DNA of 8,177 bases from Ilumatobacteraceae bacterium (GTDB lineage Bacteria > Actinomycetota > Acidimicrobiia > Acidimicrobiales > Ilumatobacteraceae). Position 1 is the first letter of the stretch. Each line of letters begins with the position of its first letter. The notes beneath the pieces were generated by a model. The model saw only the letters and a list, made by a program, of their open reading frames with translations. It ran no database searches and had not been told where the DNA came from. Location of the stretch: contig JANRBC010000030.1 of the NCBI GenBank assembly GCA_030727685.1, positions 1 through 8,177 of the forward strand, written 5' to 3'. The position numbers were made by a program, and so were the translations under genes. Of this stretch, positions 1-5,949 are shown piece by piece.

Positions 1-18
1 CGACCAAGAGAATTTCAT
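1..18 (-). CDS. Possible 5' end of a divergent gene running off the left edge
   Basis: An ATG on the minus strand at 18-16 opens a reading frame (MKFSWS) that leaves the window after six codons. Upstream of it on the minus strand is AAGGTGG, a fair Shine-Dalgarno sequence, six bases before the ATG, and further up a TACGAT hexamer at 55-50 could serve as a -10 element. Nothing can be said about the product. The alternative is that positions 1-72 or 2-130 are the 3' end of a plus-strand gene, since both plus frames 1 and 2 are open there. Frame 2 would overlap nifU by about 40 nt, unlike the tight junctions elsewhere in the window. Frame 1 uses three AGA/AGG arginine codons, which are rare in the other genes. 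Confidence 0.3.
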
Positions 19-44
19 CCCAACCACCTTGGTGAGCAAGCACC

Positions 45-60
45 CTCGTATCGTAGAGGG
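45..60. promoter_or_regulatory. Candidate divergent promoter with an inverted repeat
   Basis: CCCTC and GAGGG (arms roughly 43-47 and 56-60) flank a near-symmetric core. TATCGT (49-54) on the plus strand and TACGAT (55-50) on the minus strand both fit the actinobacterial -10 pattern TANNNT. They would give leaders of about 30 nt for the nifU-like gene and about 25 nt for the possible left-hand gene. I see no convincing -35 for either direction. The inverted repeat could be an operator or simply reflect the overlapping -10 elements. This is inferred from pattern only. Confidence 0.3.
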
Positions 61-90
61 TTCAGGAATTAAAAATAGACAGGATGCTCT

Positions 91-321
91 GTGTCGATTC
101 GCACGCAAGTTGAAGAAACGATCGAAGTGATTCGCCCGGCTTTGCAGGCCGACGGCGGTGACATCATTCTGCGCGAAGTTGACGAGACGACCGGTATTGT
201 AAGCGTGACCCTCACTGGCGCGTGCGGCACTTGTCCGGCGTCGGACCAAACGCTGAAGGCCGGCATCGAGCGCATTATGCGCGACCGAATTGACGGCATT
301 ACTGAGGTCATTGCGGTTTAA
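91..321 (+). CDS. NifU C-terminal-domain (Nfu-type) Fe-S scaffold/carrier
   Basis: This 76-residue protein is essentially a single NifU C-terminal domain, which assembles or carries a labile Fe-S cluster for delivery to apo-proteins in the cytoplasm. Visible family features are the ALQADGGDI segment (residues 17-25), the cluster-ligating pair Cys45 and Cys48 in GACGTCPASDQTLKAGIE (43-60), and the hydrophobic C-terminal strand. Free-standing domains of this size are common. The usual Ser-Ser after the CxxCP motif is Ser-Asp here, which is minor. The start is GTG at 91, with AGGA at 81-84 as ribosome binding site; an ATG at 84 is out of frame. The gene is first in a block with meaB, azlC and azlD, and its stop codon abuts the meaB ATG directly. 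The family call is firm; the client proteins are unknown. A cysteine desulfurase encoded 2.4 kb downstream could supply the sulfur. Confidence 0.9.
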   Translation: MSIRTQVEETIEVIRPALQADGGDIILREVDETTGIVSVTLTGACGTCPASDQTLKAGIERIMRDRIDGITEVIAV

Positions 322-1281
322 ATGAACTCGCGTTCAACCGACATCAAAAAATTATTTGAGGATGCTTGCGCCGGTGATCGCGCAGCCCTCGCACGATTGC
401 TTTCGCTGATCGAGCGCGGCGGTGACGACGCGCGAAGTGTCGGGCGGTTGGTTTATCCAAAAGTTGGCAATGGTTATGTGGTTGGCATCACCGGTGCGCC
501 AGGCGCGGGCAAGAGCACACTGACTTCGTCGTTGATAAGTCACTTGCGTTCAAAGTCGCAAGAAGTTTCGGTGTTGGCGATTGACCCGTCGTCGCCGTTT
601 ACTGGTGGCGCAATTTTGGGTGACCGAGTGCGAATGCAAAGTCACGCAACTGATGCTGGTGTTTTTATTCGAAGCATGGCGACGCGCGGGCATCTCGGTG
701 GTTTAAGTTTGGCGACAAGTGAAGCCGTGCGGTTGCTTGACGCAGTTGGTTCGCCGTGCACATTGGTTGAAACTGTCGGTGTTGGTCAAGTTGAAGTTGA
801 AATTGCGCGCAACGCCGACACGATTGTTGTTGTGGTCAACCCTGGCTGGGGTGATTCGGTGCAGGCGAACAAAGCGGGCCTGCTTGAGATTGCTGATGTG
901 TTTGTGATCAACAAAGCAGATCGACCTGGTGTCGACCAGACACAGCGCGATCTTGAACAGATGCTTGAACTTTCTGAAATTGCAACTGATGCGTGGCGAC
1001 CGAAGATCGTGCGCACAGTTGGCACGACCGGAGAAGGCGCTGAAGGTCTTTGGCAGGCGATTTCGGCTCACCGCGAGCATGCAACTCGTGATGGCTCGCT
1101 GGCCAAGCGGCGCGAACAACGGTTGCGCAATGAATTGCGGGCAATAATCGAGCGTCGTCTCGAGCATCGTGCGCGAGAGATATGCACTGGCGAGCGCTGG
1201 GACGCGATTCAAAACGAAATGTTGGCTCGATCACGTGACCCGTGGAGTTGTGCCGACGAAATGTTGGCTGGCATCTTGTAG
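322..1281 (+). CDS. meaB: MeaB/ArgK-family P-loop GTPase (methylmalonyl-CoA mutase chaperone)
   Basis: The 319-residue product belongs to the G3E-related MeaB (ArgK/MMAA) family. In the known members this GTPase gates adenosylcobalamin loading and removes damaged cofactor from methylmalonyl-CoA mutase. Seen in the sequence: Walker A GAPGAGKST (58-66), the family signature IDPSSPFTGGAILGDRVRM (87-105), a switch/Walker B-like ETVGVGQ (150-156), the hydrophobic strand TIVVVVNPGWGD (167-178), and guanine-specificity NKAD (197-200). A charged helical C-terminus from about 250 fits the dimerisation arm of the family. Length is normal, so the gene looks complete. The ATG follows the upstream TAA with no gap. 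A GAGGT at 304-308 is rather far upstream, so translation is probably coupled. The old name ArgK (arginine/ornithine transport kinase) should not be used for function. No mutase subunit lies in the window, so its partner must be encoded elsewhere. Confidence 0.93.
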   Translation: MNSRSTDIKKLFEDACAGDRAALARLLSLIERGGDDARSVGRLVYPKVGNGYVVGITGAPGAGKSTLTSSLISHLRSKSQEVSVLAIDPSSPFTGGAILGDRVRMQSHATDAGVFIRSMATRGHLGGLSLATSEAVRLLDAVGSPCTLVETVGVGQVEVEIARNADTIVVVVNPGWGDSVQANKAGLLEIADVFVINKADRPGVDQTQRDLEQMLELSEIATDAWRPKIVRTVGTTGEGAEGLWQAISAHREHATRDGSLAKRREQRLRNELRAIIERRLEHRAREICTGERWDAIQNEMLARSRDPWSCADEMLAGIL

Positions 1282-1943
1282 TGAGTGAAACCAGGCGAGT
1301 TGTAGTTTCAAGTCTGACGCTGAGCGGAGCCGTCGGTATTTTTGCGCTTTCGTTTGGTGTTGCATCTGTGAGTGCAGGTGCAAGCGTTTGGCAAACATGT
1401 GCGTTGTCGCTGTTTGTGTTTACTGGTGCTTCACAATTTTCAGCGATGAGTGTTGTCGGTGCAGGTGGCTCGATGGTTGCTGCGTATGGTGGAGCAGTTC
1501 TGCTTGCGGCACGAAATTTGGTTTATGGATTAGCACTTTCGTCGTCGGCTAAATCTGTGGCGGGCAATTTGCCGCGCCGATTGTTTGCTGCGCATTTTGT
1601 GATCGACGAAACAACTGCTTTGGCTTTGGGCGAGTCGTCGCCAAAGCTTCGCAAAATTGCCTTCTGGACAACCGGCATCGGACTTTTTAGTTTTTGGAAT
1701 CTCGGCACTTTGATCGGTGCGTTGGCTGGCAGTGCGATTGACCCACAAAAGTTCGGATTAGACATTGCGTTTCCGGCGGCGTTCATCGTGATGCTGATGC
1801 CACACTTGCGGTCAAAGTTGGGTCGACAAGCAGCCATGCTTGGCGGCGCGCTGTGTTTAATTTCTATTTCGTTTTTGCCGGTTGGTGTGCCGATCTTGCT
1901 TGCCGCGAGTGCCGTGTTGGTGGGTGTACGCAATGATCAATGA
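1281..1943 (+). CDS. azlC: AzlC-family branched-chain amino acid exporter, large subunit
   Basis: This hydrophobic protein of about 220 residues matches AzlC (ygaZ type), the large subunit of a two-component exporter. Characterised members export leucine, valine, isoleucine or analogues across the inner membrane. The N-terminal family block is clear: GIFALSFGVASVSAGAS (19-35) followed by VFTGASQF (46-53). Several further hydrophobic segments follow, roughly 55-82, 126-150, 160-175 and 185-215. I place the start at GTG 1281, which shares one base with the meaB stop (TAGTG). An in-frame ATG at 1242 would add 13 residues (MELCRRNVGWHLV) that do not look like the family and would overlap meaB by 40 nt. 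No good Shine-Dalgarno is visible, consistent with coupled translation. The adjacent azlD confirms the assignment. The actual substrate cannot be read from the sequence. Confidence 0.87.
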   Translation: MSETRRVVVSSLTLSGAVGIFALSFGVASVSAGASVWQTCALSLFVFTGASQFSAMSVVGAGGSMVAAYGGAVLLAARNLVYGLALSSSAKSVAGNLPRRLFAAHFVIDETTALALGESSPKLRKIAFWTTGIGLFSFWNLGTLIGALAGSAIDPQKFGLDIAFPAAFIVMLMPHLRSKLGRQAAMLGGALCLISISFLPVGVPILLAASAVLVGVRNDQ

Positions 1944-2253
1944 AGCGCCTGCAAATTTGTGGCTGATGATTATTGCGCTAGCAGTCAGCGCATATTTGTT
2001 GAAGATGTTTGGTCTTGTTGTGTTGGGCTCACGACAGTTGCCAAAAGTTTTTGATCGCTGTCTCGGTTTGATACCAGCGGCGTTGCTCTCGGCGCTGGTT
2101 CTCAAAGATACTTTTTCGGTTGGGCAGAGTTTGGTGTTTGATGCGCGAGTTGCAGGCTTTGCAGTTGCTGTTGTTGCAGCGTGGCGTCGTGCGCCGTTGA
2201 TCGTGGTTGTAGTGCTGGCAGCGAGTGCAACAGCACTTTTGCGAGCGATTTAG
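1933..2253 (+). CDS. azlD: AzlD-family branched-chain amino acid exporter, small subunit
   Basis: This small membrane protein of 106 residues is the expected partner of AzlC (azlD/ygaH type), the pair forming the exporter. It has about four hydrophobic segments (9-31, 44-58, 67-84, 88-104). The LGLIPAALLSALVL stretch (44-57) resembles the conserved proline-containing second helix of the family. I take ATG 1933 as start, with GGTGGG a few bases upstream. Extending the frame upstream to 1882 gives a Cys/Arg/Trp-rich peptide that is only the azlC sequence read in another frame. The ATG lies inside azlC and the genes overlap by 11 nt, so the two subunits are probably made in a fixed ratio. It is the last gene of the plus-strand block and converges on the SRPBCC gene with a 16-nt gap. 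Confidence 0.85.
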   Translation: MINEAPANLWLMIIALAVSAYLLKMFGLVVLGSRQLPKVFDRCLGLIPAALLSALVLKDTFSVGQSLVFDARVAGFAVAVVAAWRRAPLIVVVVLAASATALLRAI

Positions 2254-2260
2254 CTCGAGC

Positions 2261-2280
2261 GCAAACTTCTTATTGTTTGC
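2261..2280. terminator. Weak candidate hairpin at the azlD/SRPBCC convergence
   Basis: GCAAAC (2261-2266) and GTTTGC (2275-2280) form a perfect 6-bp stem with an 8-nt loop that spans the stop codon of the minus-strand gene. A GC-rich hairpin (GCGCGG 2284-2289, CCGCGC 2295-2300) lies next to it, inside the last codons of that gene. On the minus strand the second stem is followed by only three T. Neither has a real U-tract, so a classical bidirectional terminator is not established. Confidence 0.25.
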
Positions 2281-2713
2281 AAAGCGCGGCGAGACCGCGC
2301 AAATTGCGTTTCCAAATTTGACGCAAGACAATTTTGCCGCCGATGAATGCGCCAAGTGGTCCGCCGAGAAACCACGGGAAGACGAGTTCTTCTTCCCACT
2401 GAAAAAGAGTCTTGGTGCCATTGGCGATTGGTTCGAGTGTGAAGACGCCTGTGCCTGTGACGATGCCGATGTGTTTGACACCCATTGCTTTGCCTGGCAC
2501 CCACTCGGTGATTTCCATTTTGTCGGTCAAACGAATCGGGCCGACTTTTGTGTCGCAGAGAAACGCCGTGCCGACTCCGCGGGTTTGGTCAGAGACGAAG
2601 CGAATTGCGACGGCGTCGTGCATCCAATCAACATGGCGTTCGATTGGTTCGACAATTTGCCAAACCTTTTCAGGGCTGGCGTCAATTTCAATAGAAACTT
2701 TGATAATGCTCAT
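2270..2713 (-). CDS. SRPBCC (START/polyketide cyclase-like) family protein
   Basis: This 147-residue soluble protein has the SRPBCC pattern: an N-terminal strand IKVSIEIDASPEKVWQIVEP (4-23), a helix and glycine-rich middle, a strand region with DKMEITEWVPGKAMGVKHIG, a W-E-E-containing strand, and a long C-terminal helix ending near the last residue. Proteins of this fold bind hydrophobic ligands in a deep cavity; some are cyclases, hydrolase activators or lipid-transfer proteins. The ligand cannot be read from the sequence, so no specific function is given. The length is typical for a single domain. The start is ATG 2713 with AAGG just upstream; a TACACT hexamer at 2728-2723 could be a -10 element with a very short leader. 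It is divergent from the cysteine desulfurase, whose start is 31 nt away. A 171-codon frame opposite it is a shadow. Confidence 0.8.
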   Translation of the reverse strand: MSIIKVSIEIDASPEKVWQIVEPIERHVDWMHDAVAIRFVSDQTRGVGTAFLCDTKVGPIRLTDKMEITEWVPGKAMGVKHIGIVTGTGVFTLEPIANGTKTLFQWEEELVFPWFLGGPLGAFIGGKIVLRQIWKRNLRGLAALCKQ

Positions 2714-2744
2714 CGCCTTGTGAGTGTAGTTAGCCTGTAGTTCT

Positions 2745-3950
2745 GTGGCGATTCGTAAAAATAATGCTTTTAGCGGTGACGCAATCGCTGATTTTGTATA
2801 TCTAGATCACGCTGCGAGCACGCCGATGCGCCAAGAGGCGATCGAGGCGATGACGCCGTATATGAGTGGTATTTACGCCAATCCATCGGGTTCGCATCGG
2901 TTTTCGCGAATCGCGCGCAAAGCAATTGACGAGGCGCGCGATGACGTCGCCGAAGTGCTTGGCTGCAAAGTTGGCGAGGTCGTGTTCACGAGTGGTGGCA
3001 CTGAGGGCGACAATGCGGCGATATTTGGCGCGGTGCGACACAACTCAGGTGTTGCGGTTTGCTCGGCCGCAGAACATCACGCGGTTTTGCATTGTGTTGA
3101 GAATTTGAAAGGCAAAGTTGTTGGAGTTGATGCAACTGGAGTGATCGATGTTGCCGAACTTGAGCGCGTGTTGCAAGAAGCGCAGTTGAGTGACGAGCCG
3201 AGTGATCGTGTCAGCGTTGTTTCAGTGATGGCGGTGAACAACGAAGTTGGCAGCATTTCACCGTTGCGACAGGTGGCAAAAGTTGTGCGCGCAAATGCAC
3301 CTGGTGCTGTGTTGCACACCGATGCGGTGCAAGCGACGTGTTGGCAAGACTTGCGCGAGATTTCAAAACTTGTGGATGTACTTTCGGTTTCAGCACATAA
3401 ATTTGGCGGGCCAAAAGGTATGGGCATCACGATGCAGCGTCTCGGCTTAGAAATTGATCCGCTGATTGTGGGTGGGGGTCAAGAGCGTGATCGTCGAAGT
3501 GGCACGCACAATGTTGCTGGCATTATGGCAACTGCTGCGGCGTTGCGGGCGACCGACTCGTCGCGCGATGCTGAAGTTGCTCGAGTTACCAAGTTGCGTG
3601 ATGCATTGGTCGATGGCGTGATGAGTGAAATTGAAGATGTGATTGAAACTGTTTCGCGTGACAAACGCGTTGCTGGTATCGCGCACATGTGCATTGGTGG
3701 TTGTGAGAGTGAGTCGGTGCTGTATCTGCTCGACGAAGCGATGATTTGCGCTTCAGCGGCGAGTGCATGTGCGAGCGGGGCGATGGAGCCATCGCATGTG
3801 TTGACCGCGATGGGCGTCGACAAAAAATATTCAATGGGAGCATTGCGAATGAGCCTTGGTCATACGACGACTGAGAGTGACATTGATCGTGCAATAAGCG
3901 CGCTGGTCGGTGTCGTTCGGCAACTGCGGCGCAATAAAGTTAAAGCCTGA
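2745..3950 (+). CDS. Cysteine desulfurase, class V aminotransferase fold (IscS/NifS type)
   Basis: This PLP enzyme converts L-cysteine to alanine and a protein-bound persulfide used for tRNA thiolation and Fe-S assembly. In its 401 residues I see the N-terminal YLDHAASTPM (19-28), the phosphate-binding SGGTEGDN (83-90), AAEHHAVL (108-115), HTDAVQ (191-196), the PLP lysine Lys219 in SVSAHKFGGPKG, RRSGTHNVAGI (250-260), and the catalytic Cys342 in SACASG followed by PSHVLTAMG (349-357). The segment around Cys342 has the longer loop of group I (IscS/NifS) enzymes rather than the SufS form. The start is GTG 2745; no later start precedes the YLDHA motif, but the leader MAIRKNNAFSGDAIADF is a little longer than usual and no strong ribosome binding site is visible. 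Its stop overlaps the mnmA ATG by 1 nt, suggesting its main customer is MnmA. iscS is the usual actinobacterial name, but which paralogue this is stays open. Confidence 0.94.
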   Translation: MAIRKNNAFSGDAIADFVYLDHAASTPMRQEAIEAMTPYMSGIYANPSGSHRFSRIARKAIDEARDDVAEVLGCKVGEVVFTSGGTEGDNAAIFGAVRHNSGVAVCSAAEHHAVLHCVENLKGKVVGVDATGVIDVAELERVLQEAQLSDEPSDRVSVVSVMAVNNEVGSISPLRQVAKVVRANAPGAVLHTDAVQATCWQDLREISKLVDVLSVSAHKFGGPKGMGITMQRLGLEIDPLIVGGGQERDRRSGTHNVAGIMATAAALRATDSSRDAEVARVTKLRDALVDGVMSEIEDVIETVSRDKRVAGIAHMCIGGCESESVLYLLDEAMICASAASACASGAMEPSHVLTAMGVDKKYSMGALRMSLGHTTTESDIDRAISALVGVVRQLRRNKVKA

Positions 3951-5023
3951 TGAAAGTTCTCGTAGCGATGTCGGGTGGCGTTGATTCGTCGGTGGCTGCG
4001 GCCGAACTGATCGACCAAGGTCACGAAGTTGTCGGTGTGACGATGCGTTTGTGGGGTGGCGAGAGCGATACAGGGTGTTGCTCGGTGTCAGATGTTGACG
4101 ATGCGCGGCGAGTGGCACAGCAGTTAGGTATCGATCACTTGGTGTTTAATTTTTCTGATGACTTCAACACTCATGTTGTGGCGCCGTATGTGCAGGCACA
4201 CGTTGATGGCATTACGCCCAACCCTTGCATTGAGTGCAATCGTCATTTGAAGTTTGATCGTTTGAGTGAGCGTGCACGGGTTTTGGGTTTTGATGCGGTG
4301 GCGACTGGCCATCATGCGCAAGTTTCGCGCGGCGACGATGGAGTGTTTCGTTTGACTCGCGGCCACGACCAATTAAAAGATCAAAGTTATGTCGTATTTA
4401 TGCTCGATCAGACTGAGTTGGCGTACACGATGTTTCCGGTTGGGCATCTGACAAAGGCACAAGTTCGAGACCGAGCGGTTGCGCTTGGTTTGCGCACCGC
4501 AACCAAACCCGACAGTCAGGATGTTTGTTTTATTTCGCGAACTGGTGGTCGCGAAACGTTCTTGGGCAATCGCATCGAATTTCGCAAGGCGGCTGTTGTG
4601 ACAAGCGATGGCGAGACCGCTGGCGCCGTTGATGCGCTTGAACTTGTAACAATCGGTCAGCGCCGAGGGCTGGGTCTGCCTGGCGGTGGGCCGAAGCAAT
4701 TTGTTGTTGACGTTGATACGCCGAATGCTCGCGTTGTCATTGGCAGTGAAGATCAGCTGTTGCGCACTGGTCTTGCTGTGAACAACGTGATGTGGGCGAA
4801 TGTTGCGCCGGCTGTTGGTCAAAAAGTTTTGGTGCAAAGCAGTGCTCACGGCACAGCCGTTGCGGCATCTGTCGAATCGGTAAGTGGCGCAAACCTGGTG
4901 TTGCGTTTTGATGTTGCTCAGCGCCGGATTGCGCCTGGCCAAAGCATTGTTTGCTACGACGAGACAAATAGTTTTGTTCTCGGCGGCGGCATCGCCGAAG
5001 CGATCAACCCGGCCAGCAACTAA
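3950..5023 (+). CDS. mnmA: tRNA-specific 2-thiouridylase MnmA
   Basis: MnmA activates U34 of tRNA-Lys, -Glu and -Gln with ATP and inserts sulfur to give 2-thiouridine, which helps decode A/G-ending codons. The 357-residue product starts at once with the PP-loop SGGVDSS (8-14). Other landmarks are GCCSVSDVDDARRVA (42-56), NPCIECN (91-97), ATGHHAQ (118-124), KDQSYVVFML (143-152), and SQDVCFI (189-195). By alignment with E. coli MnmA from memory, Cys96 and Cys193 correspond to catalytic Cys102 and Cys199. The E. coli Asp99 position is Cys93, giving a CxxC-type enzyme; such forms are linked in the literature to Fe-S dependence. The C-terminal beta-barrel domain is intact and ends in VLGGGIAEAI. 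ATG 3950 overlaps the desulfurase stop (TGATG), so the two are coupled. The gene ends three bases from the stop of the convergent membrane-protein gene. Confidence 0.96.
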   Translation: MKVLVAMSGGVDSSVAAAELIDQGHEVVGVTMRLWGGESDTGCCSVSDVDDARRVAQQLGIDHLVFNFSDDFNTHVVAPYVQAHVDGITPNPCIECNRHLKFDRLSERARVLGFDAVATGHHAQVSRGDDGVFRLTRGHDQLKDQSYVVFMLDQTELAYTMFPVGHLTKAQVRDRAVALGLRTATKPDSQDVCFISRTGGRETFLGNRIEFRKAAVVTSDGETAGAVDALELVTIGQRRGLGLPGGGPKQFVVDVDTPNARVVIGSEDQLLRTGLAVNNVMWANVAPAVGQKVLVQSSAHGTAVAASVESVSGANLVLRFDVAQRRIAPGQSIVCYDETNSFVLGGGIAEAINPASN

Positions 5024-5026
5024 TTT

Positions 5027-5881
5027 CTAGTCGCGTCGGGCGCGAAGAACTGCGCCGGGGCGCGAAGGCGCAATCAAAACCGACGAAGCGTGAATTGCGC
5101 TCAATGCTTTTAAGTGACGTGCCGAAAGTGAAGTAAGCGCCACATCTTGAGGTTGCTTGAATACGAGTTCGAGCGGCACACCCCAAGTGACTGCAGTGAG
5201 ATCGGCTGCTTGCGAATCTCGCTTGGCGAGTTGCATGCCGATTAGGTCGTATTTTCGAATCATCAAATTTGTGCCAAGCAGAGTTTCGTCGTGAATCACA
5301 AAACCTGCAGGTACAAAAACGAACCAACGCCGTGAGAGTTGGTGAATGCGCCGAGCGAAAAACCAAATGCCGACCGCAGAGGCGATGGCGCAGGCTAGGC
5401 CAATCCATAAATTTTTTGCGGCAAGCAAGAGTGGGGCTGCGATCGTCGCTGCGATCAGAATCAAACTTGCAAGAACCACAGGCGCAACGAGTGCAACCGG
5501 CGGTCGCAACAAGAACCGCTTTTCATCGCCGTATGCACTTGCTTGCACGAACGCGTTGCCGATGTCAGCGTTGAAACTGAGCAACAAAATTGCAACGCCG
5601 ATTGCGGCCGAAATGATTTGTTGAGTTTGCATCGAATCAAAAACAGCGACGATCAAACTTGCGGCAATTACTGGTGTAGCAATGCGCATGACGGTGAGCG
5701 TGATTGGATGCAAGAAGAACACTGAGAATGTGCAGGCCGACCAGACAACCCATGCGAGAAGAGTTGCGACAAACTGAACGTTGGTCGAGCGATTGTCGAC
5801 GAGATTGCCGACGCCTGCACCGATGAAAGGCAATATGCCAACCGTTGCACGTAGTAACCAAATGAACGACTTGTTCGCCAC
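5027..5881 (-). CDS. Uncharacterised multi-pass membrane protein with soluble C-terminal domain
   Basis: I do not recognise this gene. From GTG 5881 it encodes 284 residues. Hydrophobic segments lie at about 8-25, 37-57, 67-82, 89-103, 129-150 and 157-176, so perhaps six membrane passes. A soluble tail of about 105 residues follows. The tail begins RRWFVFVPAGFVIHDETLLG (184-203) and continues with MIRKYDLIGMQL. This strand-rich, I/V-alternating pattern after membrane helices resembles bacterial PH-like domains, which is only an impression. The protein ends with an Arg-rich stretch. GTG 5881 is preferred because TATCCT sits six bases upstream, as in leaderless actinobacterial genes, and because it leaves a 68-bp divergent gap that fits the ligA promoter. 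An in-frame GTG at 5926 (299 residues) is possible. The open frame continues into ligA up to 6211, but that part is shadow. It lies between mnmA and ligA, on the opposite strand. Confidence 0.7.
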   Translation of the reverse strand: MANKSFIWLLRATVGILPFIGAGVGNLVDNRSTNVQFVATLLAWVVWSACTFSVFFLHPITLTVMRIATPVIAASLIVAVFDSMQTQQIISAAIGVAILLLSFNADIGNAFVQASAYGDEKRFLLRPPVALVAPVVLASLILIAATIAAPLLLAAKNLWIGLACAIASAVGIWFFARRIHQLSRRWFVFVPAGFVIHDETLLGTNLMIRKYDLIGMQLAKRDSQAADLTAVTWGVPLELVFKQPQDVALTSLSARHLKALSAIHASSVLIAPSRPGAVLRARRD

Positions 5882-5887
5882 ATCGTA

Positions 5888-5893
5888 AGGATA
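5888..5893 (-). promoter_or_regulatory. Candidate -10 element for the membrane-protein gene (possibly leaderless)
   Basis: On the minus strand TATCCT is followed by six bases and then GTG 5881, the arrangement expected if transcription begins at the start codon. No Shine-Dalgarno is present and no good -35 is visible. It supports the choice of 5881 over 5926 as start but is a short motif that could occur by chance. Confidence 0.3.
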
Positions 5894-5915
5894 AGGCTTG
5901 GGGCCACAAACGACT

Positions 5916-5942
5916 TTGACTCGCACACGACTTCGGTAAAGT
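5916..5942 (+). promoter_or_regulatory. Candidate ligA promoter, leaderless arrangement
   Basis: TTGACT (5916-5921) is a good -35 match. TAAAGT (5937-5942) fits the TANNNT -10 pattern, with a 15-bp spacer that is slightly short. The ligA ATG follows after seven bases, so the predicted transcript would start at or next to the A of the ATG. No Shine-Dalgarno lies in front of ligA, which agrees with a leaderless mRNA. Confidence 0.45.
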
Positions 5943-5949
5943 TTCAGTG

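Noticed and set aside
2..130. Plus-strand frame that could be the 3' end of an upstream gene overlapping nifU
   Set aside because: It would overlap nifU by about 40 nt, far more than any other junction here, and the resulting peptide matches no family I know. It is not excluded.
703..1212. 169-codon minus-strand frame inside meaB
   Set aside because: It is opposite the GTPase motifs of MeaB and shows no recognisable features.
1242..1280. Upstream ATG start for azlC at 1242
   Set aside because: It adds 13 residues that do not fit the family and creates a 40-nt overlap with meaB, whereas GTG 1281 gives a 1-nt stop-start overlap.
2225..2740. 171-codon plus-strand frame opposite the SRPBCC gene
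   Set aside because: The minus-strand reading has a clear SRPBCC pattern and a good start; the plus-strand peptide is Cys/Phe/Asp-rich without motifs.
4373..4942. 189-codon open frame on the minus strand within mnmA
   Set aside because: It is antisense to the well-conserved MnmA sequence and its Asn/Arg-rich composition is unlike a real protein.
5038..5067. Direct repeat of GGGCGCGAAG spaced by 20 bp, with small GC hairpins, near the mnmA stop
   Set aside because: It lies in the Arg/Ala-rich C-terminal codons of the minus-strand gene and is best explained by repeated codons; there is no U-tract for a terminator.
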